This document shows positions 52,572 through 60,167 of a DNA stretch of 64,000 bases, piece by piece. The stretch covers positions 124,001-188,000 of the forward strand of contig NZ_ANFZ01000014.1 of assembly GCF_000331245.1 (NCBI RefSeq), given 5' to 3'. The translations under genes and the position numbers were made by a program. A model generated the notes under the pieces. That model ran no database searches. It was not told the DNA's origin and saw only the letters and a list, made by a program, of their open reading frames with translations. This DNA comes from Blastomonas sp. AAP53 (lineage in GTDB: Bacteria; Pseudomonadota; Alphaproteobacteria; Sphingomonadales; Sphingomonadaceae). Positions within the stretch are counted from its first letter, which is position 1, and the number at the start of each line of letters is the position of its first letter.

Positions 52572-54809
52572 ATGATCCGCCGCTTCGCAATGATCTCGGT
52601 CTCGGTGCTGGCCATGATGCCCACGGCCCTGGCGGCACAGGACACCAGCGACGAACCCCCGGCAGCAGCGAGCGCTGAGCGTAGCGGGATCGGCGAAATC
52701 GTCGTCACCGCCCAGCGCCGCTCGCAGAACATCCAGGACGTGCCGATCAGCATCACCGCGATCAGTGGCGACTCGCTCGCCCAGGTTGGCATCCGCGATC
52801 CGCGCGACCTTTCCATTCTTGTCCCCGGCCTGTCGTCGCAGGCCGGGACGTCGGCGACGACCACATCGCTGTTCCTGCGCGGTGTCGGCATCGGCGATTT
52901 CAATTCGAACACCACCGGCGCAGTCGGCGTCTATGTCGATGACGTGTTTCTCGGCGCGAATGCCGGCAAGCTGTTCAACGTGTTCGACAGCGAAGGGATC
53001 GAGGTGCTGAAGGGTCCGCAAGGAACGCTGTACGGACGCAATACCACGGCAGGCGCGATCCGCTTTTCCTCGCGCAAGCCGACCGAAGAATTCGGTGCCA
53101 ACGGGTCGGTCTCCTATGGCCGTTTCAACGAGGTCCAGATCGAAGGCGGGGTCGGCGGTCCGATCATCAGCGATGTGCTCAAGGCGCGCGTCGCCGGCAC
53201 CTATCTGCGCCGCGACGGCTGGCTGCTCAACCGCGTGACCGGCAACAAGCTCAACGACCTCGACATGTGGGCGGGCCGCGCGATTGTCGACTTCACCCCG
53301 AGTTCGGACGTGCTGGTCCGTGCCATCGTGCACGGCGGCCAGAATCGCGGCGGCGCGCGCCAGTTCCAGCACCGGGGCGCAGGGGTCGACTTCGGCGGCA
53401 ATCCCAATTTCGTCGATGGCGTGCCGCTGGACGGGCTCGGCTATGCCGATACCGATGGCGATCTCAATGCAGGGGACTATGACGTCGAAGGTCAGGAGCG
53501 GGTGAATGTCTTCGGCGCCTCGCTCACCGCAAACATCGCCTTCGGCGGAGTCACGCTGACGTCGATCAGCGCCTATGAGCAGGTGCGTCGCAGCACGTTG
53601 GAAGACACCGACGCCAGCCCCAACAACGTGCTGACCGCGACCTATGTCGACCGCCCGGAGCAATACAGCCAGGAACTGCGACTTCAGTCGCGCGATGGTG
53701 GGGCGATCAACTGGATCGTCGGCGGCTATTATTTCAACGACAAGCTGGTCACCGCCAGCGCCTTCGACATCCTGCGCGTCTTCCGTGACCCCGCTGATCT
53801 GCTCGGAACGCTCGATCCGGTCAATTCGATCGGCAACTTCGCCTATCCCTATACGCAGAAGACCGAAAGCTGGGCCGCCTTTGCCCAGGCCGATATCAAG
53901 CTGACCGATCGGCTGACGCTGACCGGGGGCCTGCGCTATTCGACCGACAGCATCGACTTCAACTTCCAGAGCTTTTTCGACGATGTCGTTGTCGTGCCGA
54001 TCCTCGACTTTACCGGTTCGCGGACCTTCAGGGACCTGTCATGGCGTGCCGCGCTGTCATTCCAGGCGACCGACGATCTGCTGTTCTACGCGTCATCATC
54101 AAAGGGCTACAACAGCGGCGGTTTTGCCGGCGGCTCCTCCAGCGATCCGGCACAGCTCCAGCCCTTCCGCTCCGAAAAGCTCTATGCCTATGAGGCGGGC
54201 TTCAAGAGCGATCTGCTGGGACGCGCACTGCGTTTCAATGCAGCGGCTTTCTATTACGATTATCGCGACCTGCAGGTGTTCGTGTTCGACACCTCGGGCG
54301 TGCTCCCGGTGCAGCGCAAGCTCAATGCAGGCAATGCAGAGCTGTACGGCGCAGAGATCGAACTGCAGGCGCAGCCGTCACGCAACTTCAATGCGTTCAT
54401 CAACGCGAGCTTCCTGCACGCGCGCTACAAGGATTTCACCGCGCTTGCGGCAGCCGACTATACCGGCAACCGGCTGGTCAACGCGCCCGAGTTCGCGATT
54501 TCCGCAGGCTTCACGCTCAGCCAGCCGCTGCCCGGTGACAGTGCGCTGCGCCTGCGCGTCGATGGAAGCCTCCAGTCCGAGACCTTCCTCACGCCCGATA
54601 ATGCGGAAGCCAACCGCGTGAAATCATACGGCACGGCGAACGTCCGGCTTTCGTGGCTGTCGCCCGACGAACGCCTGGAATTCGCGCTCTGGGGCAAGAA
54701 TGTCACCGGAACGCGGTTTATCACCTATGTGTCGCCTGTCATCACCATGGACCAGATCAACTATAACGATCCGGCCACCTATGGCGTTCAGGCCGTTCTG
54801 AAATTCTGA
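52572..54809 (+). CDS. TonB-dependent receptor of the aminotransferase-kinase-aldolase operon
   Basis: A 745-residue outer-membrane receptor: signal peptide 1-22 (ending ALAAQ), TonB-box region IGEIVVTAQRRSQNIQDVPI, plug with GIEVLKGPQGTLYGRNTTAGAIRF, barrel ending YGVQAVLKF. AAAGGGGAAG precedes the ATG. The aminotransferase gene begins 12 bp after its stop, so the receptor probably imports the compound that the following three enzymes degrade. The ligand is unknown. Confidence 0.92.
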   Translation: MIRRFAMISVSVLAMMPTALAAQDTSDEPPAAASAERSGIGEIVVTAQRRSQNIQDVPISITAISGDSLAQVGIRDPRDLSILVPGLSSQAGTSATTTSLFLRGVGIGDFNSNTTGAVGVYVDDVFLGANAGKLFNVFDSEGIEVLKGPQGTLYGRNTTAGAIRFSSRKPTEEFGANGSVSYGRFNEVQIEGGVGGPIISDVLKARVAGTYLRRDGWLLNRVTGNKLNDLDMWAGRAIVDFTPSSDVLVRAIVHGGQNRGGARQFQHRGAGVDFGGNPNFVDGVPLDGLGYADTDGDLNAGDYDVEGQERVNVFGASLTANIAFGGVTLTSISAYEQVRRSTLEDTDASPNNVLTATYVDRPEQYSQELRLQSRDGGAINWIVGGYYFNDKLVTASAFDILRVFRDPADLLGTLDPVNSIGNFAYPYTQKTESWAAFAQADIKLTDRLTLTGGLRYSTDSIDFNFQSFFDDVVVVPILDFTGSRTFRDLSWRAALSFQATDDLLFYASSSKGYNSGGFAGGSSSDPAQLQPFRSEKLYAYEAGFKSDLLGRALRFNAAAFYYDYRDLQVFVFDTSGVLPVQRKLNAGNAELYGAEIELQAQPSRNFNAFINASFLHARYKDFTALAAADYTGNRLVNAPEFAISAGFTLSQPLPGDSALRLRVDGSLQSETFLTPDNAEANRVKSYGTANVRLSWLSPDERLEFALWGKNVTGTRFITYVSPVITMDQINYNDPATYGVQAVLKF

Positions 54810-54821
54810 CCAGCAAGCGAG

Positions 54822-56102
54822 ATGGACATGAACCGAGACAAGGACAACGCGCTGCGCGCGCGGGCACTGCAAGTGATCCCCAATGGCATGTACGGCCACG
54901 AATCCGTGCGATTGCTGCCCGAATGTTTCCCGCAGTTCTTCAGCAAGGCGCAGGGCGCGTATATCTGGGACGCCGACGGCAATCGCTACCTGGATTTCAT
55001 GTGCGCCTATGGCCCCAGCCTGCTGGGCTATCGCGACGAGCGCGTCGATGCCGCCGCCCAGGCGCAGGCATTGCTGGGGGACACGCTCACCGGTCCCTCG
55101 CCACTGATGGTCGAGCTTGCCGAGACGCTGGTCGAGATGGTCGACCATGCCGATTGGGCGATGTTCTGCAAGAACGGCACCGACGCCACGACCATGGCGA
55201 TGAGCAGCGCGCGCGCCCAGACCGGCAAGCGGGTCGTTCTGGTCGCGATGGGGGCCTATCATGGGGCCGCCCCCTGGTGCACCCCGATCCCGGCTGGCAC
55301 GCTCGCCGAAGATCGCGCGCACATCCGCACCTATGCCTATAACGATGTCGCCAGCCTTGAAGCGGCCGTCACTGAAGCCGGGGATGACCTCGCCGCGATC
55401 TTCGCCTCGCCATTTCGGCATGATGCGTTCATCGATCAGGAACTGCCGCAGCCGGCCTATGCCAGGGCAGCAAGGGAACTGTGCGACCGCAGCGGCGCGA
55501 TGCTGATCATCGACGAGGTCCGCGCCGGCTTCCGCCTGGCGCGCGGCAGCAGCTGGACGGCGCTGGGCGTCCAGCCAGACCTCAGCGCCTGGGGCAAGTG
55601 CTTTGCCAACGGTCACCCCATCTCCGTCCTGCTGGGATCGGACAGCTGCCGCGAAGGCGCCGGATCGATCTATGCCACCGGATCGTTCTGGCTGTCGGCC
55701 GTGCCCATGGCGGCAGCGCTCGAGACGCTGCGGATCATCCGCGAAAGCGATTATCTGGAGCATTCGGTGCGTCTGGGCGAGCGGCTGCGCGCCGGGCTTG
55801 ATGCCGTCGCCGGCCAGCACGGCTTCACCTTGCGCCAGTCCGGGCCGGTCCAGATGCCGCAGATCATGTTCGCCGACGACCCCGACTTCCGCATCGGCTA
55901 CGGCTGGGCAGAAGAGATGCTGTCGCGCGGCATCTACATGCATCCCTGGCACAACATGTTTCTGTGTGCGGCGATGACTGAGGCGGATATCGACATGACG
56001 ATCGCCGCCGCCGACGAGGCGTTTGCCGCGCTCGCGGCGCGCCGCGCAGCGCTGGAGCCGCATCCGGTGCTGGTCGCGCTGGCCAGCGCCATGGCCCACT
56101 GA
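54822..56102 (+). CDS. Class III aminotransferase (glutamate-1-semialdehyde aminomutase-like)
   Basis: A 426-residue PLP enzyme of fold type I. It has GAYIWDADGNRYLDFMCAYG, the Gly-Thr-Asp-Ala segment CKNGTDATTMAMSSARAQTGK, the aspartate in LIIDEVRAGFRL, and the PLP-lysine in SAWGKCFANGHPIS. It resembles glutamate-1-semialdehyde aminomutase-like transaminases that act on amines or amino-sugar-like substrates. Haem synthesis is unlikely given the context of receptor, sugar-type kinase and aldolase. An alternative ATG lies 6 bp downstream. First enzyme of the proposed pathway. Confidence 0.88.
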   Translation: MDMNRDKDNALRARALQVIPNGMYGHESVRLLPECFPQFFSKAQGAYIWDADGNRYLDFMCAYGPSLLGYRDERVDAAAQAQALLGDTLTGPSPLMVELAETLVEMVDHADWAMFCKNGTDATTMAMSSARAQTGKRVVLVAMGAYHGAAPWCTPIPAGTLAEDRAHIRTYAYNDVASLEAAVTEAGDDLAAIFASPFRHDAFIDQELPQPAYARAARELCDRSGAMLIIDEVRAGFRLARGSSWTALGVQPDLSAWGKCFANGHPISVLLGSDSCREGAGSIYATGSFWLSAVPMAAALETLRIIRESDYLEHSVRLGERLRAGLDAVAGQHGFTLRQSGPVQMPQIMFADDPDFRIGYGWAEEMLSRGIYMHPWHNMFLCAAMTEADIDMTIAAADEAFAALAARRAALEPHPVLVALASAMAH

Positions 56103-56105
56103 CCG

Positions 56106-57047
56106 ATGCGGTTCGATCTGCTGGCCATCGGTCTCACGACCATCGACATCACGGTCTATCCCGTGGCTTCGCTGCCCGAGGACGAGGCGGGGCAGATTGT
56201 CGAGAGGATCGCCTTCTCCCCGGCGGGTACTGCGGGCGGAACCGCCCTGGTTGCGCAGAGGCTGGGCCTACGCACCGCCATTGCCTCTGCGGTCGGCCAG
56301 GATCCGCAAGGGCAGATGATCCGCTCGATGTTCGAGGCAGCAGGCGTCGATACCAGCCTGCTCGATACCGATCCGCAGTGGCCGACATCGACCACCGTGC
56401 TGCCCATTCGCCCCAATGGCGATCGCCCGAACTGGCACATGATGGGGGCCAGCATCTTTGCCCCCGTCACCGATGCCGTGATGGCCGCGCTGGCCGACAC
56501 CGCCGCTGTCCATTGGGCCTGTGTCGGCTTTCCCGGCGTGGCCGGGCAAGGCGCCGATGCATTGCGCGCAGCGCGGTCGCGCGGCGTTTTCATATCGTGC
56601 GACCTGATTGCACCGACCGATGCGGCGCAGAGCGACCTCGACACGTTGCTGCCGCATATCGACGTGTTCATGCCCAGCCTGGCCGAGGTGCGCGCGCTGG
56701 CCGGCACAGACGATCCGGTCGAAGGTGCGCGTGCGTTCATGATGCGCGGAGCAGGCAGCTGCCTGGTCAAGCTGGGCGCCAGAGGGGCGATGCTCGTGCT
56801 GCCCGACCGGCAGTTCCATGTCCCGGCCTATGCGATCGACCCTGTTGATACCACAAGCTGCGGCGACAGCCTGTGCGCCGGCTACATTGCCGGGCGTGCA
56901 CGCGGCCTGGAGGCGGAAGACGCGCTGCGCTTTGGCGTCGCCACCGCAGCGCAGGTCTCTCTGGGCGTGGGGACCCTGGGCAGGCTGGAAAGCTATGATG
57001 CCACGCTTGCGTTCATGCGCGATACGCCGGTGAAGGACGAGAAATGA
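56106..57047 (+). CDS. PfkB/ribokinase-family carbohydrate kinase
   Basis: A 313-residue kinase. The opening is FDLLAIGLTTIDITVYPV; the substrate-lid region is AGGTALVAQRLGLRTAIASAVGQDPQGQMI. The signature DTTSCGDSLCAGYIAG supplies the catalytic Asp and anion hole, with Ser-Cys replacing the usual Gly-Ala. Three bases separate it from the aminotransferase and it overlaps the aldolase by 4 bp. It probably phosphorylates the deaminated polyhydroxy product before aldol cleavage. Confidence 0.9.
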   Translation: MRFDLLAIGLTTIDITVYPVASLPEDEAGQIVERIAFSPAGTAGGTALVAQRLGLRTAIASAVGQDPQGQMIRSMFEAAGVDTSLLDTDPQWPTSTTVLPIRPNGDRPNWHMMGASIFAPVTDAVMAALADTAAVHWACVGFPGVAGQGADALRAARSRGVFISCDLIAPTDAAQSDLDTLLPHIDVFMPSLAEVRALAGTDDPVEGARAFMMRGAGSCLVKLGARGAMLVLPDRQFHVPAYAIDPVDTTSCGDSLCAGYIAGRARGLEAEDALRFGVATAAQVSLGVGTLGRLESYDATLAFMRDTPVKDEK

Positions 57048-57697
57048 TGACCGAAGACGAAGCCCGTCAGCAGCTGACCGATGCGATGCGCGCGCTGGAT
57101 GCACGCGGTCTCAATCGCGGGACATCGGGCAATATCTCGGTGCGGTTCGCAACGGGGATGTTCGTGACGCCTTCCGGAGTCACGCCCGATCGGCTCACTC
57201 CGGACCAGATGGTGTTCGTCGATGGCGACGGACGGGTAGCGGACGGATCATCGCGGCCGTCGAGCGAATGGCGGATGCACATGGGGCTGTACCAGCGACG
57301 CGCCGATGTGAACGCAGTGGTTCACTGCCACGCGCGCTACTCCACCATCCTGGCCTGTGCGCATCGGGAAATTCCGCCGTTGCATTACATGGTCGCGGTC
57401 AGTGGCGGGGCCAGCGTGCCTGTTGCCCCCTATGCGACATTCGGCAGCGAGGAGCTGGCAGCGGGTGTCGTGCAGACGCTCGACGGACGCCTCGCCTGCC
57501 TGATGGCGAATCATGGCCTCATCGCTCTGGGCCCAGGGCTGCACGTCGCGATGGCGATTGCCGAGGAAATCGAGGAACAGGCCGCGGTTTTTTGCGGGAG
57601 CCTGGCGATCGGCGGGCCCCAGCTGCTCGACCTGGACGAGATGAACCGTATCATCGGTGCGTTCAGGCAATATGGGCAGGCCAAAACGCAAGGCTGA
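57044..57697 (+). CDS. Class II aldolase/adducin-family protein (fuculose-phosphate aldolase-like)
   Basis: A 217-residue zinc enzyme of the FucA/RhaD fold. The phosphate-binding loop is LNRGTSGNISVR, followed by TPSG and SSEWRMHMGLY. Zinc ligands include VVHCHARYST (His-x-His) and the C-terminal ANHGLIALG. It cleaves a 1-phosphorylated ketose or aldose into DHAP-type and aldehyde products; the real substrate depends on the upstream kinase. The start overlaps the kinase stop (ATGA). Last gene of the operon. Confidence 0.92.
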   Translation: MMTEDEARQQLTDAMRALDARGLNRGTSGNISVRFATGMFVTPSGVTPDRLTPDQMVFVDGDGRVADGSSRPSSEWRMHMGLYQRRADVNAVVHCHARYSTILACAHREIPPLHYMVAVSGGASVPVAPYATFGSEELAAGVVQTLDGRLACLMANHGLIALGPGLHVAMAIAEEIEEQAAVFCGSLAIGGPQLLDLDEMNRIIGAFRQYGQAKTQG

Positions 57698-57900
57698 CAT
57701 TCTCGGCCAAGGCGGCAAGGCCACCGGTTTGAGCCATTTTGCCCAACAGGGTCACCGCATGTTGTGCCGGTGGCGCGCGGTGCCTGCCGACCGTGGAAGG
57801 GCCGTCTGGCAAGATGGGGCGCGCCGGCCCATGGAGCTGCAGGGCGAGGCGATACGCGATCACCGAGGTGCAGCAGCATCAATTTAACCCATAAATCCTC

Positions 57901-57925
57901 GACAGCATCTGCACTTTATGCTGTC
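57901..57925. promoter_or_regulatory. Inverted repeat upstream of AerR-like gene
   Basis: GACAGCAT/ATGCTGTC is a perfect 8-bp dyad with a 9-nt spacer, 44 nt upstream of the start. It may be an operator or a leader hairpin. The other 200 bases of this gap hold nothing I recognise. Confidence 0.4.
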
Positions 57926-57969
57926 TACGCGCCACGGACTGCAAGGCACAAAAGAAACAGGAGACACCC

Positions 57970-58890
57970 ATGGGACGAGCCGCGTCAGCAGCCATCCCCG
58001 TGATCGACCGGCGCAGCCTGCGCCAACTGGAAGCCCATTTCATCGCTCCCGAAATCTACCAGCGCAAAGACCTTGCCATTCGCCAGGGCAAGCTGGCTCA
58101 ACTCATATCGAACAGGGTCATTCCCCAGTTGTTACGTCTGCACACCGAACTCGTACCTGACGCGCCGCCCATTGATGTGCTGGTCAAGACCCTCGCACCG
58201 GGTCGCGACGACATTTCAGGGCTTGCGGATATCATCCTGGGCACCGACCTGGAAGCGGCGGTCAGCTATGTCATGGTCCTGCGCGAACGCGGCCTCTCGA
58301 TGGACACGCTGTTCATCGAACTTCTGGAGCCCACCGCGCGCCATCTGGGGGAGATGTGGGATCACGATGAATGCGATTTCGTCGATGTCACCCTGGGTGT
58401 GTCCCGGCTGCAGAAGCTGCTCGCCGTGTTCAACAATTCGCACACCCAGCCCGCCCTCGACAGCCGCCGCCATGTCCTTATGGCCATGACCCCTGGCGAT
58501 CAGCACTTTTTCGGCGTGACGATGGTCGAACGGTTCTTGCTGGCATCGGGCTGGAAAGTGCGGACCGAAACATCGGGTACGGCGGAAGAGATTGCAGCAC
58601 TCGCGAAGGACACCTGGTTTGCGGTTGCCGGGCTGACGGCAGGGTCCAAACAGACACTCGACAGCCTGAGGAGCACGATCGGGCTGATCCGGCAGCAGTC
58701 AGCCAACCCGCAGATCGGCATCATGGTTGGCGGGCCGCTGTTCACCGCCAATCCTGCGATGGCAGCGCAAGTGGGTGCTGATGCGACCGCTCCCAATGCG
58801 CCTGCAGCCGTGCTGGTGGCACAGAAGCTGTATGATGTAGCCACTGCCGAGTGCAGCAATGACCGCGCCGCTGCTCAGCTCACGGGATAG
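57970..58890 (+). CDS. B12-binding-domain regulator, AerR/PpaA-like
   Basis: A 306-residue protein. A helical region (about 75-160) has SxLxxxLxExGLSMDTLFIELLEPTARHLGEMWDHDECDFVDVTLGVSRLQKLL. A B12-binding Rossmann-like domain (about 165-290) has the histidine in MTPGDQHFFGVTMVERFLLASGW. This matches AerR/PpaA (SCHIC) antirepressors that act with the photosynthesis repressor PpsR/CrtJ. Here no photosynthesis genes are adjacent, so its partner is elsewhere or it has another role. AGGAG precedes the ATG. Its end overlaps the converging GH130 gene by 16 bp. Confidence 0.8.
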   Translation: MGRAASAAIPVIDRRSLRQLEAHFIAPEIYQRKDLAIRQGKLAQLISNRVIPQLLRLHTELVPDAPPIDVLVKTLAPGRDDISGLADIILGTDLEAAVSYVMVLRERGLSMDTLFIELLEPTARHLGEMWDHDECDFVDVTLGVSRLQKLLAVFNNSHTQPALDSRRHVLMAMTPGDQHFFGVTMVERFLLASGWKVRTETSGTAEEIAALAKDTWFAVAGLTAGSKQTLDSLRSTIGLIRQQSANPQIGIMVGGPLFTANPAMAAQVGADATAPNAPAAVLVAQKLYDVATAECSNDRAAAQLTG

Positions 58891-60167
58891 TCCATCGCAG
58901 CCAGCACGTCGGCGATGGCCACGAAGGCAAAACACACCGAACTGTCGGCCACGCCATAGGGGAGGAAAATGTCTTCCCCCACCCTGATCGCGCCGCAGGT
59001 GTAGACGACATTGGGCACATAGCCTTCGCGGTCCTCGTCTGCGGCTGACAGAATGGGGTTGCTGGTCCGTGCCAAAACGATAGACGGGTTCTGCTTGTCG
59101 AGCAGCATCGCGCCCACGGCATATTTGCGCATGGCGCCCACGCCGTGGGTCAGCACCAGCCAGCCCTCGTCCAATTCGATCGGCGCGCCGCAATTGCCGA
59201 TCTGCACCAGCTCCCAGGGGTAGCGCGGTTCGAGCAGCAGCTCGCCGCCCTCCCAATGGTCGATCGTGTCAGATCGCAACAGGTACAGGTTCTTGCCATC
59301 CTGCCGCCCGATCATGCAGAACTGGCCGTCGATCTTGCGCGAAAACAGCGCCATGCCCTTGTTGCGCCCCGCACCACCCTTGATCGGCGTCAGGGTGAAA
59401 TCCTTGAAATCATCGGTCTGCAGCAGCTCAGAACGGATATCGCGACCGCTATAGGCGGTATAGGTGCCGATCCATTCACGGCTGCCATCTTCGCCTTCGA
59501 ATTCCACCAGCCGCAGATCTTCAAGACCGTTGCGTTGCGCCTCGGTGATCGGAAAGATGACCGTGCCGGAGAGGCTGCTGTCACTCTGACGATGCAAGGT
59601 GACGGTGTCGTCGGTCACAGGGTTGACCGCCGACCCTGCCATTGCCGCCGTGGCAAAGGTCGGTTGCGGCGTCAGGTACATCTCGCGGCTGGCGGTGATG
59701 ACCCCTTCGCGAAAGGCGATGGTGGAGATATGCCCCTCGCCCACCGCGCGCAGCGAAAGCAGGATGCGAATGCTTCCAGGCTCCAGCCCGCTCTGGTCGG
59801 GGTGACGCACCACGCTGGGGTTCATCACGGCGGCGGCGGCATAGCTGTATTCGTGGCAGAAATACGCGCCGATCAGCAACTGGGTCTCGCGACGCAGCGG
59901 CGTGGTCAATCCTAGGCACGGCTCGATCTCGTCGAACCGGTCCTGGAAGACGCGCTCGATCTGCCGGTGGCGGTCCGCAAAATCGCGCAGCACCACCGCC
60001 AGTTCTGCCCGAACCGTCCGCGGGTCCAACGCAATGATCTCACGCGCGAGCCTTTGCACGCGCTCCAGGTCGGGCCCGGAGGCCTGCCAGGCGAGATGGA
60101 AGGGCCGCACGACGACACGCGTCGGGTCGGCATGCAACCTCAGTTCATGCTGGGCAATGCGGGTCAC
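58875..60167 (-). CDS. GH130-family beta-mannoside phosphorylase/mannosidase-like protein
   Basis: A 430-residue five-bladed beta-propeller enzyme. The pattern NPSVVRHPDQSG, FEGEDGSREWIGTYTAYSG, KDFTLTPIKGGAGRNKGMALFSRKIDGQFCMIGR, NCGAPIELDEGWLVLTHGVGAMRKYAVGAMLLD and YVPNVVYTCGAIRVGEDIFLPYGVAD is the GH130 course. GH130 members phosphorolyse or hydrolyse beta-linked mannosides. It starts with GTG overlapping the GT4 stop (GTGA). Pairing with a glycosyltransferase suggests turnover or trimming of the glycan that GT4 makes. Confidence 0.85.
   Translation of the reverse strand: MTRIAQHELRLHADPTRVVVRPFHLAWQASGPDLERVQRLAREIIALDPRTVRAELAVVLRDFADRHRQIERVFQDRFDEIEPCLGLTTPLRRETQLLIGAYFCHEYSYAAAAVMNPSVVRHPDQSGLEPGSIRILLSLRAVGEGHISTIAFREGVITASREMYLTPQPTFATAAMAGSAVNPVTDDTVTLHRQSDSSLSGTVIFPITEAQRNGLEDLRLVEFEGEDGSREWIGTYTAYSGRDIRSELLQTDDFKDFTLTPIKGGAGRNKGMALFSRKIDGQFCMIGRQDGKNLYLLRSDTIDHWEGGELLLEPRYPWELVQIGNCGAPIELDEGWLVLTHGVGAMRKYAVGAMLLDKQNPSIVLARTSNPILSAADEDREGYVPNVVYTCGAIRVGEDIFLPYGVADSSVCFAFVAIADVLAAMDYPVS

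Noticed and set aside
57657-57887. 76-codon frame between the aldolase and AerR-like genes
   Set aside because: Overlaps the aldolase end, no ribosome site, no recognisable motif.
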